NCBI GenBank assembly: GCA_937926875.1
Contig: CALBAX010000103.1
Location: 1 to 12,601 of the forward strand
Direction: 5' to 3'
From: an uncultured Desulfovibrio sp.
GTDB taxonomy: Bacteria; Desulfobacterota; Desulfovibrionia; Desulfovibrionales; Desulfovibrionaceae
DNA length: 12,601 nucleotides
Below the pieces are notes generated by a model. That model saw only the letters and a program-made list of their open reading frames with translations, was not told the DNA's origin and searched no databases. A program made the translations under genes and the position numbers. Shown here piece by piece: positions 5,305-12,337 of the stretch (positions are counted from its first letter, which is position 1; each line of letters begins with the position of its first letter).

Positions 5305-6897
5305 CTATTTTTTGCTCGCGATGCGCCTCTGCCAGTCCGACTCCATGAGGCCTATCCGTGCCAAATCGGAAGAATATGTTTGAATCAAACGTAAGGCATG
5401 GATTTCATTAAGCTGTGCACAAAAGACGAATTTTCGTTCATCCTTACTTGTGAAAACAAAGTTATTTTCTATGGCTGTAGCGCAAATATTTTCGCCAGCA
5501 TGAGAAGGAACAAAAAGGATTGTTTCCAGTTGATATATATTTTTTATCTTTTTTAAATATATTGGTGAAGAACATTCATCTAATAATGAGATATCAAAAA
5601 AAGTATCATTGTCGACTTCAGTTAAGGGGATAAATAAAAAGTGGCGACCTTCCTGTTCTATTCGGAAGCAATCGCATGGAGGTTGAATGCAGCAATAATA
5701 CTTATTTTCATCTGTATTAATTTCTTTAATTATAGTTCCAGATTGAATCGTTGGTATAGTTTTATTATAAAAATGTACACAGGACATCAATATGGATAAC
5801 TTGATGTCTGCCAAAGAAGGATTTTTAGCCCCCCAGTATTCTGTCATTTTTGATTTTTTTGCCTGAGATTTCTCTCCTGATTTTTTATACTTTCCTATCA
5901 AATCTGAAACTTTATTTGCATGTTTTTGTCTTTCTTGAGTTGATGTATCTTTGATGTATTTTCCATCTATACCGAGAGACAGAATGTGGTCTAAAGCATC
6001 ATGTAAGACGTCTTGACTAGGTGAAGGGAAAACGTTCTCGCTTAAAGTATGGATAGTTGTATCTTCTATCCATTCGCGGGTAATCGTTTTGTTAAGATTG
6101 TCAGAAATCTTTTCCTGCCGCAGGATATTGCCGATTTCTGAGCAAATCAGCGGGATGATATGCTGTTCCGTATCTTCACAGGGGGTGGAATAGACCCTGT
6201 GGGTGACGAAGGCTGGGTCAAGATCGGGATGGAAACGGTCGAGCAGGGCGTGGGTATTATTGCGAATGGCACCGATGGAGTGGAATACGGCATTGCGGAG
6301 CAAGCCGCCCACCAGCGGCGCGAATGCGTCGAGCAAAAGCTTGGGGAGCGTTTTTTCCCTGTGATCTTTATCCACGATCAGCACATAGGTACTGCCGATG
6401 GAATACGCAGGGGGACTATCTTGTCTCTTCTCCAAATTGGGAGAGATATCCCTGAGCTTTTGCTCGATAGCTGCAAAGTCTTTTTCTGACGTGTAGATGC
6501 AGATCATGTGCAAGGCATTGGGATGCCCGGTAGCGCAGCTACTGATAAATTGGGCTGTCCTACTACCGTCATCGTTCAGCTTCCAGTCCACGACGAGGAT
6601 GTCCGAACGCAGCAGGGCATCAATATTCTCTGTCAGCACTTCCTTGCGGCCAAACACTGTGCACAGGATGTCCTGCTCCAAAAAGGCATCCACAAGGGCT
6701 GGGACATTCAGGAATGCGCCCTTGAATTCTGTGGGTCCCTCAGGCTGTTGTGATGCCTGGGCTCCACGCCCTGGAGTCTGGAGTGTCGTCGCCGGAGCTG
6801 GTTCCTTGGGCTGGGTCGCCAGAGCCGCATCATCGATAACGGCAGCGGTTCGCAGGTATGCCTTCAGGGCCTTTATGGAGCGATCTTTAAACGTCAT
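5305..6897 (-). CDS. Receiver-domain protein with large uncharacterised C-terminus
   Basis: A 530-residue protein. The N-terminal 180 residues look like a divergent response-regulator receiver: acidic pair Asp22-Asp23 after a hydrophobic strand, a Pro/Gln-rich insertion (about 26-58), the likely phospho-acceptor Asp104 in LVVDWKLNDDG, Thr136 in ICIYTSE and a candidate Lys177 in VLIVDKD. Residues 180-530 have no motif I recognise: helical to about 345, then a Lys-rich stretch (about 336-350) and a beta-rich Cys-containing part. No DNA-binding or nuclease domain is seen. The ATG overlaps the kinase stop (ATGA), so the two are coupled, and a cognate kinase-receiver pair is the natural reading. 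Base composition drops sharply from about residue 240 onward, suggesting the C-terminus was exchanged by recombination. The last third may be the effector part; this is inference. Confidence 0.85.
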   Translation of the reverse strand: MTFKDRSIKALKAYLRTAAVIDDAALATQPKEPAPATTLQTPGRGAQASQQPEGPTEFKGAFLNVPALVDAFLEQDILCTVFGRKEVLTENIDALLRSDILVVDWKLNDDGSRTAQFISSCATGHPNALHMICIYTSEKDFAAIEQKLRDISPNLEKRQDSPPAYSIGSTYVLIVDKDHREKTLPKLLLDAFAPLVGGLLRNAVFHSIGAIRNNTHALLDRFHPDLDPAFVTHRVYSTPCEDTEQHIIPLICSEIGNILRQEKISDNLNKTITREWIEDTTIHTLSENVFPSPSQDVLHDALDHILSLGIDGKYIKDTSTQERQKHANKVSDLIGKYKKSGEKSQAKKSKMTEYWGAKNPSLADIKLSILMSCVHFYNKTIPTIQSGTIIKEINTDENKYYCCIQPPCDCFRIEQEGRHFLFIPLTEVDNDTFFDISLLDECSSPIYLKKIKNIYQLETILFVPSHAGENICATAIENNFVFTSKDERKFVFCAQLNEIHALRLIQTYSSDLARIGLMESDWQRRIASKK

Positions 6898-9851
6898 TCT
6901 GCCACCTCATCCTTTTCCCTAGTTGGGGGCATGATGTGGAATTCCGCGCCGCTTTCCGAGGGACGGAGCTCCAGGTCATAGCCGATCTTGCGCAGGACCT
7001 CGCGCGAAATGTGCAGGCCCATGCCGCGGCCGCCCGGTTTGCGGGAGAAGCCGAGTTCAAAAACGGATTCCCGGTCGCGGAGCGGGATGCCCGGGCCGGT
7101 GTCCCTGACGATGAGTTCGCCGTCGGGCAGCGCGTCCAGTGTGATGGTACGCACGGGCTGGTCCTTCAGCCAGAAAACGGCGTTGTCCACCAGATTGACG
7201 AAGACCGGATAGAAAGATGAAGGGTAGCCTTCTATCCTTGTCTGCATGAACGCGGGCGTACCGGTCAGCTGTACCCCGTGACGATTGAAGCGCTCCCGGA
7301 ACAGATCGGAGAGGAAGGTGTGGATGTCCGCTCCTTTGAAGATGATGGCCTTGCGGTACAGGCGGCGGTGCAGGGGGGTGAACAGCCCGAGATAGCCATC
7401 GAGATGGTCGAAGCTGGTCCGGATGTTCCGGTACAGGTCTTCCAGGCTGGGATTGACGTCCGCCCAGCTTTTGAGGCGGCGCAGGTTGTCGCGCACGGCC
7501 CGGATGCTGGCATTGAACTCATGGTTGATGACCTCGATGGCCATGCCCAGCTGGGTCAGCTGCAGGTCCATGCCCGCCTGCTCCTCCAGGGCCAGAGCGC
7601 GTTCTTCCACGGCTTCCATCTGGTCCAGCAGGCCGCCGCCACCGCTCACGTCGATGGCTTCCAGCTGTCCCCGGATGGACTGGAGCAGGTCGCATTCCTG
7701 CTGCCGGGTATCCAGCAGGCGCTGTTCCAGCCGGGTACGGGCGGCCACGACCTCGCTGTCGGCCATGTGGGTGATGTCCAGACGGGCCAGATCCGCCGCC
7801 ACCTCTTTCAGGACAGCTGTGATGCGCATGCCGCTGGCCTTGGTCTCCGCGATGACTTTTTGCTGCACACTTTCCGCGCTGCTGGCGGTGGAGCTTTTTT
7901 CCTGGGAGGTTATCTTGCGCGTTTCCCGGGCAAGGCTTTCCATCGCACGTTCCAGACGGAGACGCCGGTCAAGGACCAGACGCGCGTTGCGGGCCAGTTC
8001 TCCCACCAGCTCGTCCAGAGCTCGCCCTGAGGGTTCGAAGACCTTTTGCTGCAAGTCGGCGAAGGCATTGAGGTAGTCGTCCCAGTCCTTTTGCTGCTTT
8101 TTGGGCAAGGCCAGTCCCCGGGGACGGGATATGCGGCAGGAGTTTTCCAGCTCGGTCAGCCTGTTGCGTCCCTGTTCTTCGGTACGCAAAAAGCCTTCGG
8201 AGGCGGTGTAGGCATCCGGCGCATGACTCAGGGCTTCCAGCTCCTGACGGACATCGGCCAGTACCTTTTCCGCTGTCCTGTAGTGGGCCCCGGCGTCATA
8301 GTCGGTAAAGAATTTTTCCAAGGACTTTGTCAGCGCATCGCGTCTTGCTTTGGCCTTTTTTTCATGCTGTTCCCGCAAGAAAGCCCGACGGAGGAATTCC
8401 GCCTTGGTTTCCTGAAAGAAGGGGTTCGTAGCGTCCCTGCGGAAAAAGTCCGCTGCCAGCTGGACGAAGCAATTTTTCAGGATACTGCGGAACTGGCGAT
8501 AGGCCTCGTTCTCCCGGAAACCTTCCCGGCCCGCCTTTTCCTGAAGATTTCCATTCTGGGCGCGGCTGATGGTCACCACGCCGAACATGCGACGGAAGGA
8601 GAAAAAGTAATAGTCCTCCTTTTTGGAACGGTTCTTTTCTATCTCCAGCCAGTCGTAATCCGCATTGCCGTAGGGCAGGATACGGATGCCGTCCCGGTAG
8701 ATGTACAGCCCGCCGTAGGCATTCATTTTGGCGGAGAGGTCTCCCCAGTCTTCGAGGGAGAGAAAAGTGTCCCGTGATGTACCCGATACCGCCGCAAAGG
8801 CGATCTTGAAGGGGCCGCAGCGCGTGGGCAGCCCCCGGCCATCCTTCCAGGAAATGACATGGTCGGAAAAGGTCTTGCCAAAGATCTCTACCGTGCCCCG
8901 GAACTGGCCGTAAGCATCGAATTCGCCACAGATGCGATGGTCGGCATTCTGGAATTCTTTGGGCGTGAAGAACTGTTCCGGGTCGATGAGGTTCTCACCC
9001 GGCCCGTCATCGGTCTTGTGGTCGCGAAAGGCCACCTTGATGACCGGCTCCTCATGATCGGGAGTCATGGTATTGGTGAAGCCGCCGAGCATCCGGACAA
9101 GATTCGTGGCCCCTTCAGAATTGGACGTATCGATGTCCTGCCAGAGCATCTCCGAGGCGGGCTTGATGATGAAATGGGTGCCGTGGCCCCGGCCGGAAAG
9201 GCTGAGGGAAGGGACGTAGGTATCGACCTCCTGCGGGTCAAAATCGAATTGATCCAGATCGTCCATGATACGCCGGGCCTCTTGCTCCGCGATGCGGCCC
9301 TGGAGGCGCTCCAGGTTCCGGCGGAAGACAGCGACGAGATCCTGGAGATCCTGACGGGAGGGTAATCGTCCGTCAGGGAAGCTGCGGACAGGGATCTCGA
9401 TATCTTCCAGATCGAGACCGGGGAGTTCGAAGATGCCCCAGTGGATGAAGGCGGCCACGAGGTCATGGGCCTTACCGTCACGCACGGCCCGGCTGAGGAC
9501 CAGTACCTGCGAACCGATGATGGCGATGGCCAGGCGACCGACGCCTTTTTCACCCAGCATGGGGCGCGGCGGTTTGTCCGGGGCCTGAGGAGGCGGCACA
9601 ACCCCGTGGGAGCGCATCTTGCTTTCCGTGCCCAGGGTGAGCCAGCGTTGCAGGAACTCCTCTTCCGTCATGCCCAGACCATCGTCCCGCAGGACAAAGA
9701 GGCCGTCGGAGCGGTAATAGTCTATCTCGGCATGGTCGGCATAGGCGTCGTGGGCATTTTTGAACAGTTCGCTGATGGCCGTGGGCAGACCGGCGATCTG
9801 CTGGCGGCCGAGCATATCCAGGGCCCGGGCCCGTGTCCTAAATGTTGCCAT
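6894..9851 (-). CDS. Dual GHKL ATPase: MORC/HSP90-like N-terminus fused to histidine-kinase core
   Basis: A 985-residue cytoplasmic protein with no membrane segments. N-terminal GHKL ATPase: ELFKNAHDAYAD (Glu28, Asn32, Asp35), RDDGLGM (Asp57) and GEKGVGRLA (100-108), the arrangement of MutL/MORC/HSP90 ATPases. A probable transducer (S5-like) region follows to about 450, including Lys/Arg residues near 406-411. Long helical, probably coiled-coil segments span about 480-770. VINHEFNASIRAVRDNL (about 774-790) resembles a histidine-kinase H-box with His777. It is followed by a second GHKL domain with NLVDNAVFWL (Asn886, Asn890), DTGPGIP (Asp917) and GRGMGL (941-946). It overlaps the methyltransferase by 14 bases and the receiver by four, so the three are one operon. 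It probably senses something through its N-terminal ATPase and phosphorylates the receiver. MORC-type ATPases beside DNA modification genes have been described; this double-GHKL form I cannot name. Confidence 0.9.
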   Translation of the reverse strand: MATFRTRARALDMLGRQQIAGLPTAISELFKNAHDAYADHAEIDYYRSDGLFVLRDDGLGMTEEEFLQRWLTLGTESKMRSHGVVPPPQAPDKPPRPMLGEKGVGRLAIAIIGSQVLVLSRAVRDGKAHDLVAAFIHWGIFELPGLDLEDIEIPVRSFPDGRLPSRQDLQDLVAVFRRNLERLQGRIAEQEARRIMDDLDQFDFDPQEVDTYVPSLSLSGRGHGTHFIIKPASEMLWQDIDTSNSEGATNLVRMLGGFTNTMTPDHEEPVIKVAFRDHKTDDGPGENLIDPEQFFTPKEFQNADHRICGEFDAYGQFRGTVEIFGKTFSDHVISWKDGRGLPTRCGPFKIAFAAVSGTSRDTFLSLEDWGDLSAKMNAYGGLYIYRDGIRILPYGNADYDWLEIEKNRSKKEDYYFFSFRRMFGVVTISRAQNGNLQEKAGREGFRENEAYRQFRSILKNCFVQLAADFFRRDATNPFFQETKAEFLRRAFLREQHEKKAKARRDALTKSLEKFFTDYDAGAHYRTAEKVLADVRQELEALSHAPDAYTASEGFLRTEEQGRNRLTELENSCRISRPRGLALPKKQQKDWDDYLNAFADLQQKVFEPSGRALDELVGELARNARLVLDRRLRLERAMESLARETRKITSQEKSSTASSAESVQQKVIAETKASGMRITAVLKEVAADLARLDITHMADSEVVAARTRLEQRLLDTRQQECDLLQSIRGQLEAIDVSGGGGLLDQMEAVEERALALEEQAGMDLQLTQLGMAIEVINHEFNASIRAVRDNLRRLKSWADVNPSLEDLYRNIRTSFDHLDGYLGLFTPLHRRLYRKAIIFKGADIHTFLSDLFRERFNRHGVQLTGTPAFMQTRIEGYPSSFYPVFVNLVDNAVFWLKDQPVRTITLDALPDGELIVRDTGPGIPLRDRESVFELGFSRKPGGRGMGLHISREVLRKIGYDLELRPSESGAEFHIMPPTREKDEVAE

Positions 9852-10926
9852 GACTCACCATCCTCACAAGGTACTGTCCGATATGGCGGGCAAGAGCAGG
9901 CGGGACTGCATTGCCGATCTGGCGGGCGATGCCGTACATGCTGGACGCCGTGAACCTGTAGTCACGCGGGAAGCTTTGCAGCACGGCCCCTTCGCGCAGG
10001 GAGATGGCCCTGTCTTCCTCCGGATGGCCAAAGCGCCCGTTGGACAGGCTGTGGAAGCGGGTCGTGATGGTCGGTGCAGGCCTGTCCCAGTGCATGCGTC
10101 CGTAGACGTCGCAAAAATAGTCGTCCTTGCCCCTGTAGGCATCGATCTGCAATTCGGGGTCATCTTTCCAGGCCATCCTTGTCCCCCCATCATGCGGAGT
10201 GAGGCGGAGGCGGCGCAGGTTCTTTTCCGTCAGGGCCGCCGTCGTGTGCATGAAGTCCGACTTGTCCGCATGGCCCGCCGGGATGGGGGGGAAACCATGG
10301 GCCGGGCCGAGCACGGCGGACAGCGGGATGGGGGCCCCTTCGGGCTCGGGAAGGGCAACATGCGAAAAATGGCGGGCGGCGATGAGCAGGTAACGCCGGC
10401 GGTGCTGCGGCACGCCGTAGAACTGGGCATCGACGATGCCCTGGGCATAGTGGTAGCCCTGTGCCTCAATGGCCTCCAGAAAACGGGGCAGATAGCTGCG
10501 CCGGTTGGTCTTCAGCCCCGGCACGTTCTCCAGCACGATGAAACCGGGCAGGAAGTGCTCGACGAAGCGCTGGAACTCCTTGAGCAGAAAAGCCGTCTTC
10601 TCGCTTTTGGCGCGGGATGTCTGGATCTTGCTCCAGTACTGGCAGGGGCTGCAGCCCACGAAGACGAGCCGGGGGTCATCCATACGCAGGCCGAACGTCC
10701 CGGCGAGCTCCTCAAAGGTCAGTTGCGTGATGTCCCGGTGGAGGAAGCGGGCGGGGGCATTGTTGGACTCGTAAGAAGCGCGGCACTGTTCTTCGTTATC
10801 GATGCCGCCGAGCACGTCTATGCCTGCACTGCGCAGGCCGTGCGTCATGCCCCCCGCGCCACAAAAAAAATCGACGGCACGGAGGACTGGCTGGACCGGG
10901 GAAGAGGGGCAAAAAGGCATATCCAT
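9838..10926 (-). CDS. C5 cytosine DNA methyltransferase
   Basis: A 362-residue enzyme that transfers a methyl group from S-adenosylmethionine to C5 of cytosine in DNA. All key motifs are present: DFFCGAGGMTHG (motif I, 19-30), GCSPCQYWS with catalytic Cys95 (IV), ENVPG at 133-137 (VI), QHRRR at 174-178 (VIII), a target-recognition region of about 100 residues, RPAPTITTR at 282-290 (IX) and IGNAVPP at 337-343 (X). Length is normal and it appears intact. No restriction endonuclease or Vsr-like gene is adjacent; instead the stop codon overlaps the start of the double-GHKL gene by 14 bases. It may mark self DNA for the downstream pair, or be the effector they control. A second in-frame ATG lies two codons in; the ribosome site (GCAGG, nine bases away) is weak. 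The recognition sequence cannot be read from the protein. Confidence 0.95.
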   Translation of the reverse strand: MDMPFCPSSPVQPVLRAVDFFCGAGGMTHGLRSAGIDVLGGIDNEEQCRASYESNNAPARFLHRDITQLTFEELAGTFGLRMDDPRLVFVGCSPCQYWSKIQTSRAKSEKTAFLLKEFQRFVEHFLPGFIVLENVPGLKTNRRSYLPRFLEAIEAQGYHYAQGIVDAQFYGVPQHRRRYLLIAARHFSHVALPEPEGAPIPLSAVLGPAHGFPPIPAGHADKSDFMHTTAALTEKNLRRLRLTPHDGGTRMAWKDDPELQIDAYRGKDDYFCDVYGRMHWDRPAPTITTRFHSLSNGRFGHPEEDRAISLREGAVLQSFPRDYRFTASSMYGIARQIGNAVPPALARHIGQYLVRMVSHGNI

Positions 10927-10961
10927 GACAAAAGACCTGCTATCAGGAGGGATACCCTACC

Positions 10962-11000
10962 ATGAAAACAGTTCGATTGCAAATGGAAATTAATTTATAA
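10962..11000 (+). other. 12-codon reading frame with strong ribosome site
   Basis: AGGAGGG (10954 region) precedes the ATG at 10962 by about ten bases, and the frame closes at TAA 10998-11000. It lies antisense to the 5' leader of the methyltransferase operon. It could encode a leader peptide or simply be chance, as no plus-strand promoter or downstream gene is seen. Confidence 0.15.
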
Positions 11001-11015
11001 CACGCTGGAATAACA
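10994..11015 (-). promoter_or_regulatory. Candidate promoter of the triad operon with half-operators
   Basis: On the minus strand TGTTATAAA (11002-10994) is an extended -10 element (TGnTATAAT-like), predicting a start about 60 bases before the methyltransferase ATG. No good -35 is seen, as is usual for extended -10 promoters. TGTTAT, the half-site of the repressor-type operators, occurs twice in direct orientation (11002-10997 and 11015-11010). If real, the triad has its own promoter besides read-through from the repressor gene. Confidence 0.35.
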
Positions 11016-11034
11016 GGATATCATATATCCAGCG
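11003..11034 (-). terminator. Hairpin after the repressor gene
   Basis: Outer arms 11003-11009 and 11028-11034 (CGCTGGA/TCCAGCG) compete with an inner stem 11016-11021/11025-11030. It begins about 18 bases beyond the repressor stop. The minus-strand tail TGTTATAAATTAATTT is AT-rich rather than a clean T-run, so it is at best a weak terminator that would let some repressor transcript run on into the triad. Confidence 0.4.
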
Positions 11035-11051
11035 CGGGGCGGCAGGGGCGC

Positions 11052-11756
11052 TTACAGCGCCTGCCAGACCCAGACCACACGGCCCAGGATGATGTCGGCA
11101 TATTCCGTGATGGACAGACGGCGGTCCGGGTACTTTTCCTTGTCGGGATTATCGGAGCGGATGATGTATTCCCCGCTGGCGGCATCCACGATGACGCGCT
11201 TGATGGAGAGCCCTTCATACGGCAGGCGGACGGCATAGACTTCCCCGGAAACGAAGTCGAAGTTCCGGCGGATGACGCCCACGACGCCCCCGCTTTTGAT
11301 GGTCCAGGCCATGCTGTCCCCTTTGACCAGCAGGGCTGAATCGCACTGCATGGCATATTCCAGGGGGACACGGATGGTGGCCAGAGGGTCGTTTTCTTCC
11401 AGATCGAAGGCTGGGCCCGCGCCTGCCAAGGCATAGACATGGATGGCCACGCTGCCGTCAGCGTCGGCCCTTTCTGTTGGGGCATTGGGCGCCGGGCGGC
11501 GGATGGTGGCCGATTTAGGCAAGTAGTCCTGAATGTCCAGCCCCAGCACGTCAATATACCGCAACATGTCAGGGAATGAGGCGTTTCGGGACGTCGAGGA
11601 CTCCTTGAGCCAGTTCGTGACGGCAGACCGTCCGGTATGCCCAAGGAGCCGTGAAATCTCTGCCCGCTTCATTCCTGAGGCTTCAAGCTCTTTCACTTTG
11701 CCGAGGATGGCATCCCAAGCCCTTTGTGCCGATTCTTCATAGATGTTGGTATCCAT
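11052..11756 (-). CDS. Phage repressor, HTH + S24 (LexA/CI-like) self-cleaving
   Basis: A 234-residue lysogeny repressor. An N-terminal helix-turn-helix (about 29-52, RAEISRLLGHTGRSAVTNWL) is followed by a linker and a C-terminal S24 peptidase domain with catalytic Ser148 in LLVKGDSM and Lys186 in LSIKRV. The Ala-Gly pairs in YALAGAG (111-114) provide the expected self-cleavage site, so RecA-stimulated induction is likely. The -35 TTGCAT and -10 TATGGG (11791-11763) would start transcription at or next to the ATG, giving a leaderless mRNA like lambda cI from PRM; the ribosome site is correspondingly weak. It diverges from the Cro-like gene across a 91-base region with two operator sites, one overlapping its own -35. 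The triad lies downstream on the same strand. Confidence 0.93.
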   Translation of the reverse strand: MDTNIYEESAQRAWDAILGKVKELEASGMKRAEISRLLGHTGRSAVTNWLKESSTSRNASFPDMLRYIDVLGLDIQDYLPKSATIRRPAPNAPTERADADGSVAIHVYALAGAGPAFDLEENDPLATIRVPLEYAMQCDSALLVKGDSMAWTIKSGGVVGVIRRNFDFVSGEVYAVRLPYEGLSIKRVIVDAASGEYIIRSDNPDKEKYPDRRLSITEYADIILGRVVWVWQAL

Positions 11757-11762
11757 GTTTTA

Positions 11763-11791
11763 CCCATAGCTAGGCTGTTCGTTTTATGCAA
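11763..11791 (-). promoter_or_regulatory. Candidate repressor-maintenance promoter (PRM-like)
   Basis: TTGCAT at 11791-11786, a 17-base spacer and TATGGG at 11768-11763 predict a start near 11756, the first base of the repressor gene. The -35 lies inside the dyad at 11779-11798, so repressor bound there would control its own synthesis. Matches to consensus are moderate. Confidence 0.4.
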
Positions 11792-11798
11792 AAAACGA
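11779..11798. promoter_or_regulatory. Operator site, OR-like (repressor-proximal)
   Basis: An exact dyad TCGTTTT-ATGCAA-AAAACGA in the repressor/cro intergenic region. It has the same 7-6-7 geometry as the neighbouring site and fits GTTWT-N6-AWAAC. It covers the -35 of the repressor promoter. Confidence 0.6.
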
Positions 11799-11807
11799 GA
11801 TAGTTTT

Positions 11808-11836
11808 TTGATTGCCTTTTATGTTATTAGTAAATA
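11808..11836 (+). promoter_or_regulatory. Candidate rightward early promoter (pR-like)
   Basis: TTGATT (11808-11813), a 17-base spacer and TAAATA (11831-11836) could drive the Cro-like gene from about 11843. The -10 is poor. The placement over the dyad 11821-11840 is what repression of a lytic promoter would require. Confidence 0.35.
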
Positions 11837-11840
11837 ACAT
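11821..11840. promoter_or_regulatory. Operator site, OR-like (cro-proximal)
   Basis: An exact 7-6-7 dyad, ATGTTAT-TAGTAA-ATAACAT, ending eight bases before the ATG of the Cro-like gene. Its TGTTAT/ATAACA arms and spacing are identical to the site at 5195-5212 next to the leftward promoter. This ties both promoters to one regulator. Confidence 0.65.
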
Positions 11841-11847
11841 TTTGGTT

Positions 11848-12090
11848 ATGAAAAACGCACTGGAAACATTCAGGACAACTCGTGGCCTGACATACCGCGA
11901 GCTGACCGAGGCGTGTGGAGGCCGAAGCCTGAACGCTGTCTACCGTCACTGCAAGGGTGATAAGATTGCTGCGGAGTCGGCTGTTGTCTATTCTCGTAAT
12001 CTGGGCATCCCCCTGTCCGAACTCCGCCCCGACCTCTGGCCGCCTGAGCCCACCACGGGCCCGTCGCCATCCGCCAAGTCGGCCCTGTGA
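11848..12090 (+). CDS. Cro/YdaS-like HTH regulator
   Basis: An 80-residue DNA-binding protein. A helix-turn-helix spans about residues 12-36 (LTYRELTEACGGRSLNAVYRHC), followed by residues ending in GIPLSELRPDLWP, the C-terminal signature often seen in Cro/YdaS-type phage regulators. It diverges from the S24 repressor and is the first gene of the rightward operon, so it is the functional Cro counterpart. The ATG at 11848 is chosen over an in-frame ATG at 11821, which lies within the operator. Neither has a good ribosome site, and the predicted transcript start would leave only a few leader bases. YdaS-type proteins can also act as toxin antagonists, but the position favours a lytic-switch regulator. 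Confidence 0.85.
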   Translation: MKNALETFRTTRGLTYRELTEACGGRSLNAVYRHCKGDKIAAESAVVYSRNLGIPLSELRPDLWPPEPTTGPSPSAKSAL

Positions 12091-12118
12091 GCGCTTTGCT
12101 GTGGCCGGGAGGGAACAC

Positions 12119-12334
12119 ATGCCCCGCAGCGAATCCTTTTCCCTGCGGCTGCCACAGCCGCTTTACGACCGCCTGTTCGACGTGATCGCCGCCACCGGCA
12201 ACGAGGTGACGCGCTCCGGTGTCATCGTGAAGGCGCTGGAAACGTATCTGGCCATCCTCGAATGCAACCCCGGCATGCTGGAAGGATACGACAGCGCGCA
12301 GGACAGGTCTGCAACACAAAAGGACGAGACGTAA
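12119..12334 (+). CDS. Ribbon-helix-helix-like small protein
   Basis: A 71-residue protein beginning MPRSESFSLRLPQPLYDRL: a short N-terminal beta strand (SFSLRL) followed by two helices (about 14-25 and 31-45, RSGVIVKALETYLA). This is the layout of CopG/Arc-type ribbon-helix-helix DNA-binding proteins. GGGAGG lies about six bases before the ATG, and the gene starts 28 bases after the Cro-like gene. It is followed after three bases by a DUF4258-like gene, so it may be the antitoxin-like, autoregulating partner of that protein. Alternatively it is an ordinary phage early regulator. The family call is by pattern only. Confidence 0.75.
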   Translation: MPRSESFSLRLPQPLYDRLFDVIAATGNEVTRSGVIVKALETYLAILECNPGMLEGYDSAQDRSATQKDET

Positions 12335-12337
12335 CAC

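Noticed and set aside
9760..10965. Plus-strand 401-codon frame opposite the methyltransferase
   Set aside because: The minus strand has every methyltransferase motif; the plus frame is its antisense shadow.
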